Part shown: one piece after another, positions 1 to 9,037 of the stretch
Layout: each line of letters opens with the position of its first letter
How positions within the stretch are numbered: position 1 is the stretch's first letter
From: Streptomyces sp. MUM 2J
Lineage (GTDB): Bacteria > Actinomycetota > Actinomycetes > Streptomycetales > Streptomycetaceae
Reading direction: 5' to 3'
Assembly (NCBI RefSeq): GCF_022414535.1
Contig: NZ_JADWYM010000018.1
Location: 1 to 64,000, forward strand
Length of the DNA: 64,000 bases
Program-made: the position numbers and the translations under genes
Notes under the pieces: model-generated
What the model saw: only the letters and a program-made list of their open reading frames with translations
Told to the model about the DNA's origin: nothing
Databases searched by the model: none

Positions 1-56
1 CCACCGTCATGGACCTCATCCAGGCCAAACTCCCCACCCCGCCCACCGAGGACTGA
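1..56 (+). CDS. 3' end of an unidentified gene (partial)
   Basis: An open frame enters from the left edge and ends at a TGA at 54-56, giving a tail ending LPTPPTED. Only about 17 residues are visible, so no family can be assigned. A perfect 16-bp palindrome at 63-78 directly after the stop could be its terminator. Confidence 0.4.
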   Translation, partial: TVMDLIQAKLPTPPTED

Positions 57-123
57 GCCCGCAGGCGGCCGGCCGCCTCGGCGGCGCGGACGGCCCTTTG
101 GCGGTGGTGGCCGGGATGCCGGG

Positions 124-173
124 AGGCACGAAGGCGCCGGACGGTGATGAACGCCGTCCGGCACCGCGTGCCT
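124..173. terminator. Nested hairpin, probable intrinsic terminator
   Basis: Outer arms AGGCACG (124-130) and CGTGCCT (167-173) enclose inner arms GCCGGACGG (136-144) and CCGTCCGGC (154-162). It lies 6 bases beyond the stop of the minus-strand LAL regulator and downstream of the plus-strand partial gene, so it could serve both. It has no T-tract, as is common in Streptomyces. Confidence 0.6.
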
Positions 174-179
174 CTGTGC

Positions 180-2888
180 TCAGGTGCCGAGGGCGTCGGC
201 CAGTCCCGCGCGGCCGGTGATGCCCAGCTTCCGGTAGGTGCGGCTCAAGTGCATCTCCACGGTGCGCAGTTCCACGAACAGCTCCTCGGCGATCGCTCTG
301 TTCGTCCGGCCCTGCGCGGCCAGGAGGGCGACGCGCCGCTCGGACTGGGTCAGCGCCGCCGCACTCTGAACACCCTTCGCGTCCTGGGACGCGGGGCGGT
401 AGCCGCTGTCGAGCAGTTCCTCCTCGGCGTCCCGGACGATGGACGTCGCCCCGCACCGCCGGGCGACTTTCAGGGCCTGTTGCAGGTGGGTACGGGCCGC
501 GTCCGGCGCCCCCGACCGGACGAGCAGCATGCCGCAGTCCAGGAGTGCCTGCGCGTAGGCGTATCGGCAGTTCGTCGTCTCCAGGAGCGCGACCGCCTCC
601 CCCAGCAGCCGTGTGCCTTCGTCGCCGCCGGCGACGACTCCCGCCGTGCGCAGAGCGGAGCCGATGGTCTCGGGAACCCCCCAGGCGCGGGCCAGCCGGA
701 GCTCCTCGTCGGCGAGCCGACGTGCGGGCTCGTGCTCGTCCAGCAGAGCGTGCGTCAACGCGGCCTCCGAGCGCCACGGCAGGACGGCCGGGTCTCCCAT
801 GCCGCGGGCGCAGGACCGTTCCCCGCTGTCCAGGAAGTCGGCGAGCGCCTGACGCAGCCGTCCCTGCGCACGTCGTACCCTGCCGCGTACCAGGGTCGTG
901 AAGTCGTTCGCCCAGTGCGGTGCCAGGGCGCCGTTGAGCCCCTTGTGCTCCAGCAGTCGGTCGGCCTCGTCGGCGCGTCCCTGCCTGACCAGGGCATCGG
1001 CCCACATGGCCACGCTGTGGTTCGCCTGCGTCCGCGCGCCCACGCCGCGCAGTGCCTCCAACGCCGTGCGGGCGTCCCGGAGGCAGTCGTCCACGTTGCC
1101 GAGGCGGTGGTGGACTCCGGCCCTGAGCGTGTGGACGTATCCCCGGGCGAGTCCGGAGCCCTTGCCCCGCTGCCGCTCCATGCTGGCCTCGACACGGGAG
1201 AGGGCGAGTTCCGGACGGCCGGCGACCGCCAGGGCCAGCACCGCACCGGTGTACACGAAGGACGCGTCGCCCTTCGGCGCCACCCCGTGCGCCAGTGCCC
1301 GCTGCGCGTGGGTCACGGCGCGCCGTGCCGTGCCGCCGGCCATGATCTCCCGCAGGGCGAGCAGTGCTTCCAGAGCCTGCTCGGATGCGGTGCCCGGGGC
1401 CGGCCGGGCGCCGAGGTCCTGAAGGCGGTCCAGCACGGGGGCGTCGAACGAGCCCTGCGTGATCTGGGCGTAGACCAGGTCGACTTCGGCCCGCAGGGCG
1501 TGGTCGGGATCGAGTGGCCGGAGGTGATCGACGGCGTCGCGCAGTACCTCGATACCCTCGGGATACCGGTTGAGGGCGAAGAGGGTCGTGGCGAGCGACC
1601 GGGTGGCCTGTGCGTGGGTGCGGGGCGGGAGCCTCAGCTGGAGGCTGCAGCGCAGGCTGCGGACGGCGGTGCGGGCACACCGCTCCAGTTCGGCTTCCCC
1701 GAGCGAGATGAGGACCGACGCGCGGACGTCGTCCTGCAGCGGCTCGCGCAGCACCCGTCGCAGGCAGGCGATGCTGCTGTCGCCGTCGTGTCCCTTGACC
1801 GCTTCGGCGGCCCGCAGCAATGCGTCGGTGACCCACTGCTCTCCCTGGCAGCCGCGCAGCAGATGCGGGGTGAGCGAGTCCCAGGGCGCACCGGTGTCCA
1901 GCAGGAAGCGAGCGGCCCGGGTGTGCAGCTCCCTGCGCATGCTGGGCGGCACCGCGTCGGCGACAGCGGTGGTCAACGCGGGGGCGGGGAAGCGCGGCCC
2001 CTGCGGGGTGTGCACCAGGATGCCGAGGCGGTCCAGTGTGTGCACGGCGTCTTCGACGGTGCCCTCGTCCAGGGCGGTCGCCCGGGCGAGGAGGCGCAGG
2101 GAGGGCTGGCCGGACAGGACCGCGACGGCGAGAGCGGTGCTGCGGACCTCCTCGCCGTGCGTGGCGATGTCGGCCAGCACGGCCCGCCCCAGTTCCCGGG
2201 GTACGTGTTCCGAGACACGGGCAGCTGTGAGACCGCCGGGAGCGGTTCCGGAGGCCCGCACGGAGCCCAGGACGCCCTGCACGACGGAGGGGATTCCCGC
2301 GGTGGCTTCCCAACAGGCGCGAACGAAGGCGGGCTCCGGATCGGTGCCCAGCTCGCGCTCCGCCATGGCGCGCACCTCGTCCACGCCGAACGGGGTGAGG
2401 GTCAGATGGTGGTCGAAGCGGGGGAGCAGTTCCCCGATCACCTCGCGTCCCGGGGCGGCGCCGGCGTTCGGTACCAGTGCGGCGATGACGGCGGGCCGCG
2501 ACCCCGCTGGGCGCAGCAGGAGACGGCCCAGCAGCCGCAACGAGGCACCGTCTGCGACGTGGAGGTCGTCGATCACCAGGACGCCCGGTCCCTCGCCGGG
2601 GGAGCAGAGGCGTTCCTCGGCCCGCACCAGGTTCTCCGCGTCCGTGAGGACGACGGAGCCGTCCCAGGAGGCGAACATGCGGCGGATCAGGTCGAACTCA
2701 CGGTCCGCCGGGTCACCTGCCGCACGCAGTACCCGCGCCTTGTGACCCGCCGCTCCTTCTGCGAAAGCGCGAAGGAGCGCCGACTTTCCGAACCCCCTGT
2801 TGCCCCGCACAAGCACCCTATTGCCGTGAGCGGGCGAGGATATGAGTTCATCCAGGGCCGTGAGCTCCTGCTGTCTTCCAGTCAACAC
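180..2888 (-). CDS. LAL-family (large ATP-binding LuxR) transcriptional regulator
   Basis: A 902-residue regulator. The N-terminal P-loop ATPase has Walker A GNRGFGKS at residues 29-36 and a Walker B-like segment VLVIDDLH near 125-132. A long helical TPR-like middle follows. The C-terminal LuxR helix-turn-helix (about 845-900) contains LTQSERRVALLAAQGRTN and VEMHLSRTYRKL. Size and order fit the MalT/LAL family, whose ATPase senses a ligand before the HTH activates promoters. In Streptomyces these often sit in specialised-metabolite or sugar loci, but no such cluster is adjacent, so the target is unknown. The start is taken as the GTG at 2888, just before the MLTGRQQEL opening typical of the family. 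It is transcribed away from the small membrane protein and kinase on the other strand. Confidence 0.9.
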   Translation of the reverse strand: MLTGRQQELTALDELISSPAHGNRVLVRGNRGFGKSALLRAFAEGAAGHKARVLRAAGDPADREFDLIRRMFASWDGSVVLTDAENLVRAEERLCSPGEGPGVLVIDDLHVADGASLRLLGRLLLRPAGSRPAVIAALVPNAGAAPGREVIGELLPRFDHHLTLTPFGVDEVRAMAERELGTDPEPAFVRACWEATAGIPSVVQGVLGSVRASGTAPGGLTAARVSEHVPRELGRAVLADIATHGEEVRSTALAVAVLSGQPSLRLLARATALDEGTVEDAVHTLDRLGILVHTPQGPRFPAPALTTAVADAVPPSMRRELHTRAARFLLDTGAPWDSLTPHLLRGCQGEQWVTDALLRAAEAVKGHDGDSSIACLRRVLREPLQDDVRASVLISLGEAELERCARTAVRSLRCSLQLRLPPRTHAQATRSLATTLFALNRYPEGIEVLRDAVDHLRPLDPDHALRAEVDLVYAQITQGSFDAPVLDRLQDLGARPAPGTASEQALEALLALREIMAGGTARRAVTHAQRALAHGVAPKGDASFVYTGAVLALAVAGRPELALSRVEASMERQRGKGSGLARGYVHTLRAGVHHRLGNVDDCLRDARTALEALRGVGARTQANHSVAMWADALVRQGRADEADRLLEHKGLNGALAPHWANDFTTLVRGRVRRAQGRLRQALADFLDSGERSCARGMGDPAVLPWRSEAALTHALLDEHEPARRLADEELRLARAWGVPETIGSALRTAGVVAGGDEGTRLLGEAVALLETTNCRYAYAQALLDCGMLLVRSGAPDAARTHLQQALKVARRCGATSIVRDAEEELLDSGYRPASQDAKGVQSAAALTQSERRVALLAAQGRTNRAIAEELFVELRTVEMHLSRTYRKLGITGRAGLADALGT

Positions 2889-3132
2889 GGTGGTCCATTA
2901 TGGAGGGTTCATCGGCGCCCTTGGCACGGGCCCGGCCCGTCGGAGTGTCGTGGAACCGAAGTGTTGCGATGCTTCGGTGGGCCTGCGGTGTCCACAGCCC
3001 CGTATTCGTGGTGGAATCCATCTGCCGCAGCGGCGGCCCGATGGACAGGGAATCTCGCACCGGCACCGACTGTCACCAGGGCTGTACTGTCCGTTGGCCC
3101 AGGTGCCGGTGAAACACATACGGGGGCTACAG

Positions 3133-3312
3133 GTGAGCGAGAGAAATGCCACCGCATATTGCGTCGGAGCGTGGACTCTTGCGGGGTCGGTGATATTCAC
3201 CGGATTGGTGATGGGAGGCGTGTACGGCTCCGAAGCCCTGCTGTCCCTCGCTATTCCGGCCGCAGGCTCAGTCGTTGGCGCCTGCATGGTCACACGCAGT
3301 TTCAGGCAGTGA
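3133..3312 (+). CDS. Small hydrophobic (membrane) protein, 59 aa
   Basis: A short frame starting at GTG 3133, preceded at a normal distance by GGGGG. The product has two hydrophobic stretches (about residues 10-30 and 33-52; AGSVIFTGLVMGGVYG and LLSLAIPAAGSVVGA) and a basic tail TRSFRQ, consistent with a two-helix membrane peptide. No family is recognised. It starts in the space divergent from the LAL regulator. The case rests on the ribosome site and hydrophobic pattern alone; a chance frame is possible. Confidence 0.4.
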   Translation: MSERNATAYCVGAWTLAGSVIFTGLVMGGVYGSEALLSLAIPAAGSVVGACMVTRSFRQ

Positions 3313-3638
3313 ATTCACCGCATGGGCACCACGCGACAGCGCTTCGCATTCTGCACGGGCCCGACGCCGACACGGACGGCGCCGGAGGCCGGCCTGACGG
3401 AGCGTCGGGTGGACACGGTGTGCACTTGCCGCACCATCGGTGCGACGCTCCGTCCGTTGCCCGCGGCAGCCGATGCCCGGCATGGTGCTGACATGCGCGA
3501 TACGGCCGAACACGACGCGGGGACGCGTCACCGCATCCGGCGCGGGCCGCGGCCCCGCAGGAGCCCGTCCGAACACCATGAGCCCGCCCAACGGCAGGAT
3601 GCGATCGTGGGCCGATGGCGCGGTCTCCTGGACGTCAC
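3313..3638. other. Intergenic stretch without a supported gene
   Basis: Overlapping frames on both strands are low-complexity, Arg/Pro-rich and lack a convincing ribosome site. It probably holds the promoter of the histidine kinase; no clear -10/-35 pair was recognised. Confidence 0.4.
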
Positions 3639-4907
3639 ATGAAACCTCCCGCCGCGGCCAGGCGACCACGATTCACCACCGGGCGCGCCCCCCAGAAGAT
3701 CACCACCACGGACGCGATCCTGTCGGCCCTGGCGGTCGGCTATGCCCTGGTGGTCTACTTCGCCGTCGACACGGACCCGGACGCACCCGGCGCACGGCCG
3801 ATCACGGACTGGCTCTTCATCTCCTGGGTGAGCGCCGACGTCGTGGCCGGAGCGGCGATCCTGACACGGCGCAGATGGCCCGTCCTCCTGGCGCTGGCCA
3901 CCACGGCGGCGCGCTTCGTCACCGGATCCGTCATGACCGTCCCCATCGTCTTCTACACACTCGTTTCGCAGCGCCGCTACGCGTGGGCCACGGCCGCTGC
4001 GGCAGCCGTGTGCGCCACCTTCGTCCTCGACTTCATGGACATGATGTTCTATGACCCCGGCATCGGCCCGGCCCTGGCAGCCGTCCGCGGATTCGAGGAG
4101 ATCGGGGTACGGCAAATGGTGCCGTTCGTCATCGTTCCCGCGTTGGTGGCGGTCACCGTGCGGGAGCACCGGCAGCGCATCGACAGCCTTCACACGCACG
4201 CGGCACAACTGCGGCGCGAGCAGGAACTCGTCGCCCAGAACGCCGTACTGACCGAACGGGCCCGGATCGCCCGGGAGATGCACGACTCGGTCACCCACTA
4301 CGTCGGATTGATCATCCTGAGGGCCGGAGCCCTGGAGGTGACCGCCGCCCGCGAGCCGGCCACCGGCGAGGCCGCGCAGCTCATAGGCGAACTGGGCCGC
4401 CGCGCGATGCAGGAGCTGCGGGACCTGCTGCAGGTGCTGCGCACCGGTGCCACGGGGCCGCACCCGGCACTGAGCCGGGTGGGGGAGGAACCCTTCGAAC
4501 CGGACCTGGCCCGGCTGCTGGGCACCGCCCAGGAAGCCGGGATGCGCGTGTCCTGGAGTGTGGACCCACGCATCGAGCAGTGCGATCCGCCCCTCCGCCA
4601 AGGTCTCTACCGCATCGTCCAGGAGGCCCTGTCCAACGCCGGCCGCCACGCGCCCGGCGCCGAGGTCGATGTCGCGGCGACCACGGAGGGGGAGGTCCTG
4701 AAGCTGACGGTGCGCAACGGCCGCGCCGAGCGGGCGGACGCCGCGCACGGGCCGGCGACCGGCAGCGGGGGACTGGGCCTCAAGGGCATGCGCGAGCGGG
4801 CGCAGAGGCTGGGGGGAGAGGTGACGGCCAGGAGCACACCGCAGGGAGACTTCCTGGTGCAGGCGCTCATACCGCTGCGGCGTCTCTCCGGCGCCGGCCA
4901 GCCCTGA
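3639..4907 (+). CDS. Membrane-bound sensor histidine kinase (HisKA_3 type)
   Basis: A 422-residue protein from ATG 3639. The N-terminal part has about five hydrophobic segments, followed by a coiled region rich in Arg/Glu (REHRQRIDSLHTHAAQLRREQ). The dimerisation/phosphoacceptor box is REMHDSVTHYVG, with its His as the phosphorylation site. The ATPase domain shows an N-box QEALSNAGRHA and a G-box GGLGLKGMRERAQRLGG. This is the architecture of NarX/DesK-like kinases. These normally pair with an adjacent NarL-type response regulator. None lies here, the nearest LuxR-HTH protein being the LAL ATPase regulator, so the kinase looks orphaned. A strong terminator follows directly. An upstream in-frame ATG at 3615 is possible but less likely. 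Confidence 0.9.
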   Translation: MKPPAAARRPRFTTGRAPQKITTTDAILSALAVGYALVVYFAVDTDPDAPGARPITDWLFISWVSADVVAGAAILTRRRWPVLLALATTAARFVTGSVMTVPIVFYTLVSQRRYAWATAAAAAVCATFVLDFMDMMFYDPGIGPALAAVRGFEEIGVRQMVPFVIVPALVAVTVREHRQRIDSLHTHAAQLRREQELVAQNAVLTERARIAREMHDSVTHYVGLIILRAGALEVTAAREPATGEAAQLIGELGRRAMQELRDLLQVLRTGATGPHPALSRVGEEPFEPDLARLLGTAQEAGMRVSWSVDPRIEQCDPPLRQGLYRIVQEALSNAGRHAPGAEVDVAATTEGEVLKLTVRNGRAERADAAHGPATGSGGLGLKGMRERAQRLGGEVTARSTPQGDFLVQALIPLRRLSGAGQP

Positions 4908-4908
4908 C

Positions 4909-4955
4909 GCCGCCGTCCGCCCACGGCCGCCGTAACGCCGTGGGCGGACGGCGGC
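4909..4955. terminator. Strong intrinsic terminator hairpin
   Basis: Perfect 19-bp arms at 4909-4927 and 4937-4955 (left arm begins GCCGCCGTCCGC) with a 9-nt loop, starting 2 bases after the kinase stop codon. Confidence 0.8.
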
Positions 4956-5141
4956 CGGTCGCCGTTCCCGCGCTGTGGCCTGCCCCGGTGACGGATGCGG
5001 GGCGCGCGGTCACCGAGGGCGTCGTCGGCCGCGCCCGGATCACGATTGGGAAATGTGGGCACCTGTCACGCGGCGATTCCCTATGGTGACTACGCGTTGC
5101 CCGGGCAACGCTCGGTAAGTGTGCGTGCGCAGGGGGGAAGC

Positions 5142-7118
5142 ATGGAAAGAGAGGGGCAGCCGGCCCTCGTACGGTCCGCGGCGGTTCGGGGGGTGCACAC
5201 GCTGGTGCAGCCGTCGTACCCGCTCCCGCCCGGCCGCCGCAGGCCCATGGTCTTCGTCGAGGGGGGACACGGCACCGGGAAGACGACACTGGTGGACTCC
5301 ATCGTGTCCCAGGTCAACCAGTACGTGCCCTACGGGCGGGTCGACTTCACCGAGCCCGAGCGCGACGACCTGCCCCAGACCCTCTCCGTCCTGGCACGGC
5401 AGCTTGCCTGGTACCGGCCGCGCTACCGCAGACTGCGCTTCCCCCGGCTGCTGATCGGGCTGCTCGTCATGAAGCAGGATCTGAGCGAGTTCGACTTCGA
5501 GCGAGCCAGGTCCGAGGTGTCCCAGCTCCTGCAGCAACGGCGCGGCGGCGGCTGGCCGCAGCAGTTCCTGATGGAGATGACCGGCAACCCCGCCGAGGTC
5601 GATATCCCCATGGGGTTCGCCACCCTCGCCTTGCAGATACCGCTCAACGCCCTGGTCAACCTCGCGGGTTTCACCTTCCCCGGCCGTGCCCAGCGGTGGT
5701 ACGGGCACCGGGACCGGGAACTGGTGGACGACCCGATCGACACGCTGCTGGAACTCAACACCTGGGCCCGCGACGCCGAGGCCGACCCGACCAGGGAACC
5801 CGGACGATCAGCACGTGGCCGCGTGGACGCGCTGCTGTGCGAAGCGTTTCTGGCCGACCTGCGGGACTGCCCGCGGCGCGTCCACGCACTCCCCACCCCC
5901 CTGTTGTTGCTGGACAACGCCGACGCCGCCGCCGGACTGGCCTTTCTGGGCCGGCTGTTGCAGGCCCGCCCCGCACTGCGGCCCCAGGAGCGCCCCGAGC
6001 CGCTGACCGTGGTCGCCACCGGAAGGAGCGAGCTGCCCGACATGGCCGAGACCACGACGGCACCGCTGGAGGACCTGCTCGGTGCCGCTCCGGAGAGGCG
6101 GGGCGGGGACTCCCCGGCGTGGCTGAGCTACCGGCTCCCGCTGCTGACCCTTGCCGAGGTGCAGACACTGCTGAGCCGGCCGACCGGCCGCGGGGGCGCC
6201 GACCGGCGGCTGGCCCGGCTCGTGCACGAGTTCACGGGCGGGCACCCTCAGGCAGTCGGCCTGCTGGCACAGGTCGCGGGACGCCGGGGACCCACGGCCC
6301 GCAGTGTCGCCGAACTCCTCGCCCGTCCGGTCACCGAGAACCATGGTGAACCAGCCCCTCCAGGCGCAGGTGGCACCCCGGCGGCGGGCCGGGAGCCGGC
6401 AGCCGGAGAGTATCTGCTGCGCCGCCTGCTGCCCGTCGACGAGGCACAGATCGACGCCCATGCCACCTGCTCGGCGGCACGGAGCGAGGAGGACCGGCTG
6501 TGGCTGAGCCACCAGAGCGACCTCGTGAACACGGCCTGGGGCGAGACCATCCGCCGGGACGACAGCTGGGACCAGTCCGGCGGCACGAGCCCCGCGGTGC
6601 TGCGGCGGCTGCTGCTCCGCGACCTCGCCGCACGCCCCCCGGCGCACCACGCCGACTGGTCGACGGTGCACGACCGGTTGCGGGGTCGCTGCCGACGCAA
6701 CGGAGACAAGGCGGGCGAGCTGTACCATCGCCTGGCCATGGACGACCTCTCCACGGTCGCCCTGGAACTCGCCCGTCTCCTGCCCGACATGGCGGGCGAC
6801 TCCTGGCTGGAACTGCTGCAGACGGTGGCGCGATCCCCGTTCCGGGCGGCAGAACACCAGGACCTGAGCCCCAATGACCAGTTCCACGAGCAGGTCAGGG
6901 ACATACGCGTCACCGCGCCGGACGACACCGTCGCCGAGACCACGCGCCTGCTCGCAGCCCTGCGCATCGTCAGCGACCCCTCGGGCGGCGTGGAACGGAG
7001 ATTTCTCTATGCCCAGATATCGATCACCCTGGACCAGCTCGCACCTCAGAGCCCGGACGGACTCGTGGCACTGTCACAAGCCGCGGCCGAGTACAGCGCG
7101 CAACCGCCGCTGTGGTAA
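5142..7118 (+). CDS. STAND-like P-loop ATPase of unknown function
   Basis: A 658-residue protein from ATG 5142, with AGGGGGGAAG just upstream deciding the start over longer in-frame options. Walker A GGHGTGKTTL is near residues 36-45 and a Walker B-like segment LLLLDNADAA near 250. A sensor-like VVATGRSELPD follows around 290, and the rest is helical and Arg/Leu-rich. This is the pattern of AAA/NB-ARC-type signal ATPases, but I recognise no named family and no effector domain. It is followed 33 bases later by a membrane-anchored periplasmic-binding-fold protein on the same strand, so the two are probably one transcript and may form a sensing pair (inference). Confidence 0.75.
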   Translation: MEREGQPALVRSAAVRGVHTLVQPSYPLPPGRRRPMVFVEGGHGTGKTTLVDSIVSQVNQYVPYGRVDFTEPERDDLPQTLSVLARQLAWYRPRYRRLRFPRLLIGLLVMKQDLSEFDFERARSEVSQLLQQRRGGGWPQQFLMEMTGNPAEVDIPMGFATLALQIPLNALVNLAGFTFPGRAQRWYGHRDRELVDDPIDTLLELNTWARDAEADPTREPGRSARGRVDALLCEAFLADLRDCPRRVHALPTPLLLLDNADAAAGLAFLGRLLQARPALRPQERPEPLTVVATGRSELPDMAETTTAPLEDLLGAAPERRGGDSPAWLSYRLPLLTLAEVQTLLSRPTGRGGADRRLARLVHEFTGGHPQAVGLLAQVAGRRGPTARSVAELLARPVTENHGEPAPPGAGGTPAAGREPAAGEYLLRRLLPVDEAQIDAHATCSAARSEEDRLWLSHQSDLVNTAWGETIRRDDSWDQSGGTSPAVLRRLLLRDLAARPPAHHADWSTVHDRLRGRCRRNGDKAGELYHRLAMDDLSTVALELARLLPDMAGDSWLELLQTVARSPFRAAEHQDLSPNDQFHEQVRDIRVTAPDDTVAETTRLLAALRIVSDPSGGVERRFLYAQISITLDQLAPQSPDGLVALSQAAAEYSAQPPLW

Positions 7119-7151
7119 CGACGCCGACATCCGAGGAACGCAGGAGCGCAC

Positions 7152-8672
7152 ATGTCTGATCTCGTGGGCGGAGCAAGCTTCAAGCCCCGGCCCCGGCGCT
7201 ACAGGAAGCCGCTCCTGCTCAGTGCCGGAGTCGTCCTCGTGGTACTCGCCGCCTGGCTGATCGTCGCGCTCCCGGACCGCCTCGACTGCGGCGGTTCGCA
7301 GCTGACGCGGCACGGCGGCGAATGCGTCGGGGTCACCGACGGTTCCTTCGTCTTCGTGCCGGACGGCGCCGATGACCTGGGGAAGAGGTTCCGGGACATC
7401 CAAAAGCTGATCAAGAAGGAGAACGACCGCGTCGCGTCGGAGGAGAAGAACTACGTCAAGGTGGGACTCCTCTCGACCCTGACGCCGACGGACACCGGCC
7501 CGCAGTCACCTCGACGCGTACTGCACTCCCTGGAAGGCGCGTACACCGCCCAGATGAGGGCCAACCACACCCAGGAACTCGGCGACCGCGCCCCGCAGGT
7601 CCAACTGCTCCTGGCCAACGCGGGCAGCCGCTACGAACACTGGGAACCAGCGGTCGACCAACTGATCTCCATGACCGACGACAGTGCCCCTCTGGTCGCC
7701 GTGGTCGGACTCAGCATCAGCACCACGGACACCCAGGCCGCCGCGAAGCGGCTGTCCGAGCACCGGATACCGATCATCGCTTCGTCGGCGAGTGCCGACG
7801 GCCTGAACGCGAGCACGATTCCCGGGCTGATCCGTGTCACGGGGAGCAACACCGACTTCGTCAGCGCACTGCGTCACTACGTACGGGACCACGACAACCT
7901 GAGCAAGGCCATCCTGGTGGCGGACGACGACCCCCCCGACCTGTACGTCGCCACCCTGACCGACGCCTTCGAGAAGTTGATGAAGCGCGAACTGGGCTCC
8001 AGGCCCGTCCAGCCCTTCCACGGCACCACCATCGAGGAGGACGCCCCGCCCGCTCTGGTCGACACCGCGGTGCGCAACATCTGCCAGGCCCATGTCGACA
8101 TGGTGCTCTTCTCGGGCCGTACCGGCGACCTGGACAAGTTCGTCGAGGCGCTCCACCACCGCACCTGCCGCCCGGATCCGATCTCCGTGCTGTTCGTGGA
8201 GACCGGGCCGGCCATCGCGAAGGACGAATGGGCGCGTCTGGGACAGGACGGCATCACCGTCGTCCAGGCGTCGGCCATGGATCCGGCATGGACGCGGGAC
8301 TCCGGTACGGGACCCGGCGCTCCGAGGGGTTTCCACGATTTCTACGAGCAGTACCGCACCAGGATCCGGTACGCGGACGACGTGGAGGACGCGTTGCAGG
8401 ACGGCTACGCCGTGGCGAACCACGATGCGCTGGTGACCGCCGTACGGGCCATCCGCATCAGCTACTCCGAGGACCCCGAGCAGCCCATGAACCAGGTTCG
8501 GGTCCGCAACGCCCTCTTCCTGCTGAACCTCGACAATGAAGTGGAAGCAGCCAGCGGCACGCTCAGCTTCGCCTCCGGCCGCAACGGCGATCCGGGAAAG
8601 AAACCCATCCCGGTCATCGAGACGCCCCCCGGACCCGACCGCCCCAGCCTCTACACCACCCCGGAGCTGTGA
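7152..8672 (+). CDS. Membrane-anchored type-1 periplasmic-binding-fold protein
   Basis: A 506-residue product with a cytoplasmic basic start, one transmembrane helix at about residues 20-41 (LLLSAGVVLVVLAAWLIVAL) and a large extracellular part. The latter resembles branched-chain amino-acid-binding (LivJ/receptor-like) proteins: VKVGLLSTLTP near the start, ALVTAVRAI and a C-terminal segment before FASGRNGDP. LivJ-type transporters would have permease and ABC-ATPase partners; none is present. No lipobox Cys is seen, the anchor being an uncleaved helix. It probably shares an operon with the P-loop ATPase 33 bases upstream, suggesting ligand detection outside and ATPase signalling inside (inference). 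Confidence 0.75.
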   Translation: MSDLVGGASFKPRPRRYRKPLLLSAGVVLVVLAAWLIVALPDRLDCGGSQLTRHGGECVGVTDGSFVFVPDGADDLGKRFRDIQKLIKKENDRVASEEKNYVKVGLLSTLTPTDTGPQSPRRVLHSLEGAYTAQMRANHTQELGDRAPQVQLLLANAGSRYEHWEPAVDQLISMTDDSAPLVAVVGLSISTTDTQAAAKRLSEHRIPIIASSASADGLNASTIPGLIRVTGSNTDFVSALRHYVRDHDNLSKAILVADDDPPDLYVATLTDAFEKLMKRELGSRPVQPFHGTTIEEDAPPALVDTAVRNICQAHVDMVLFSGRTGDLDKFVEALHHRTCRPDPISVLFVETGPAIAKDEWARLGQDGITVVQASAMDPAWTRDSGTGPGAPRGFHDFYEQYRTRIRYADDVEDALQDGYAVANHDALVTAVRAIRISYSEDPEQPMNQVRVRNALFLLNLDNEVEAASGTLSFASGRNGDPGKKPIPVIETPPGPDRPSLYTTPEL

Positions 8673-9037
8673 CGAGCACGCATGACCGCGGGGCCGTCGC
8701 CGCCTCGCAGTCCGAACCGTCCGCGCACGGGACGCCCGGCGTACCTTCGGCCTGGGACTCTGCGAAAGTCCCCCTGAACGGGTGAAACAACGCGTCCTGA
8801 TTTGTGCCGACTTAACGCTGATACACAGAATGTGGCGCGTGATGATCACGACGATGACGAGTGCCAGGTGCTGACGCACCAGGACACGGAGGCGGGTCCG
8901 GGCCGTCGATTGCCCGGAGTGCCGACCGGAGCCTGGACCACCCGAGCCATGTGCACGGCTGTGGAGTCGGGGCTCGTGGACACGGAGGTTCCGGCCGCGC
9001 GCCCCGTCGGGACGACCGGAGAAGCCGGGGGAGAGGA
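8673..9037. other. Intergenic stretch upstream of the ligase/SDR couplet
   Basis: No gene is supported. Relatively AT-rich sequence around 8790-8840 (TTGTGC about 17 bases before TACACA) is a possible promoter. The rest reads as low-complexity in all frames. Confidence 0.35.

Noticed and set aside
144..3491. Large plus-strand frame of over 1100 codons opposite the LAL regulator
   Set aside because: A GC-bias shadow: low-complexity composition with no domain, while the opposite strand encodes a complete recognisable protein.
3750..3787. Resemblance of a small-array spacer (GTCTACTTCGCC...GACACGGAC) to part of the histidine kinase gene, hinting at self-targeting
   Set aside because: The match requires a 3-base insertion and fails at the spacer's other end; it is best explained by common codons.
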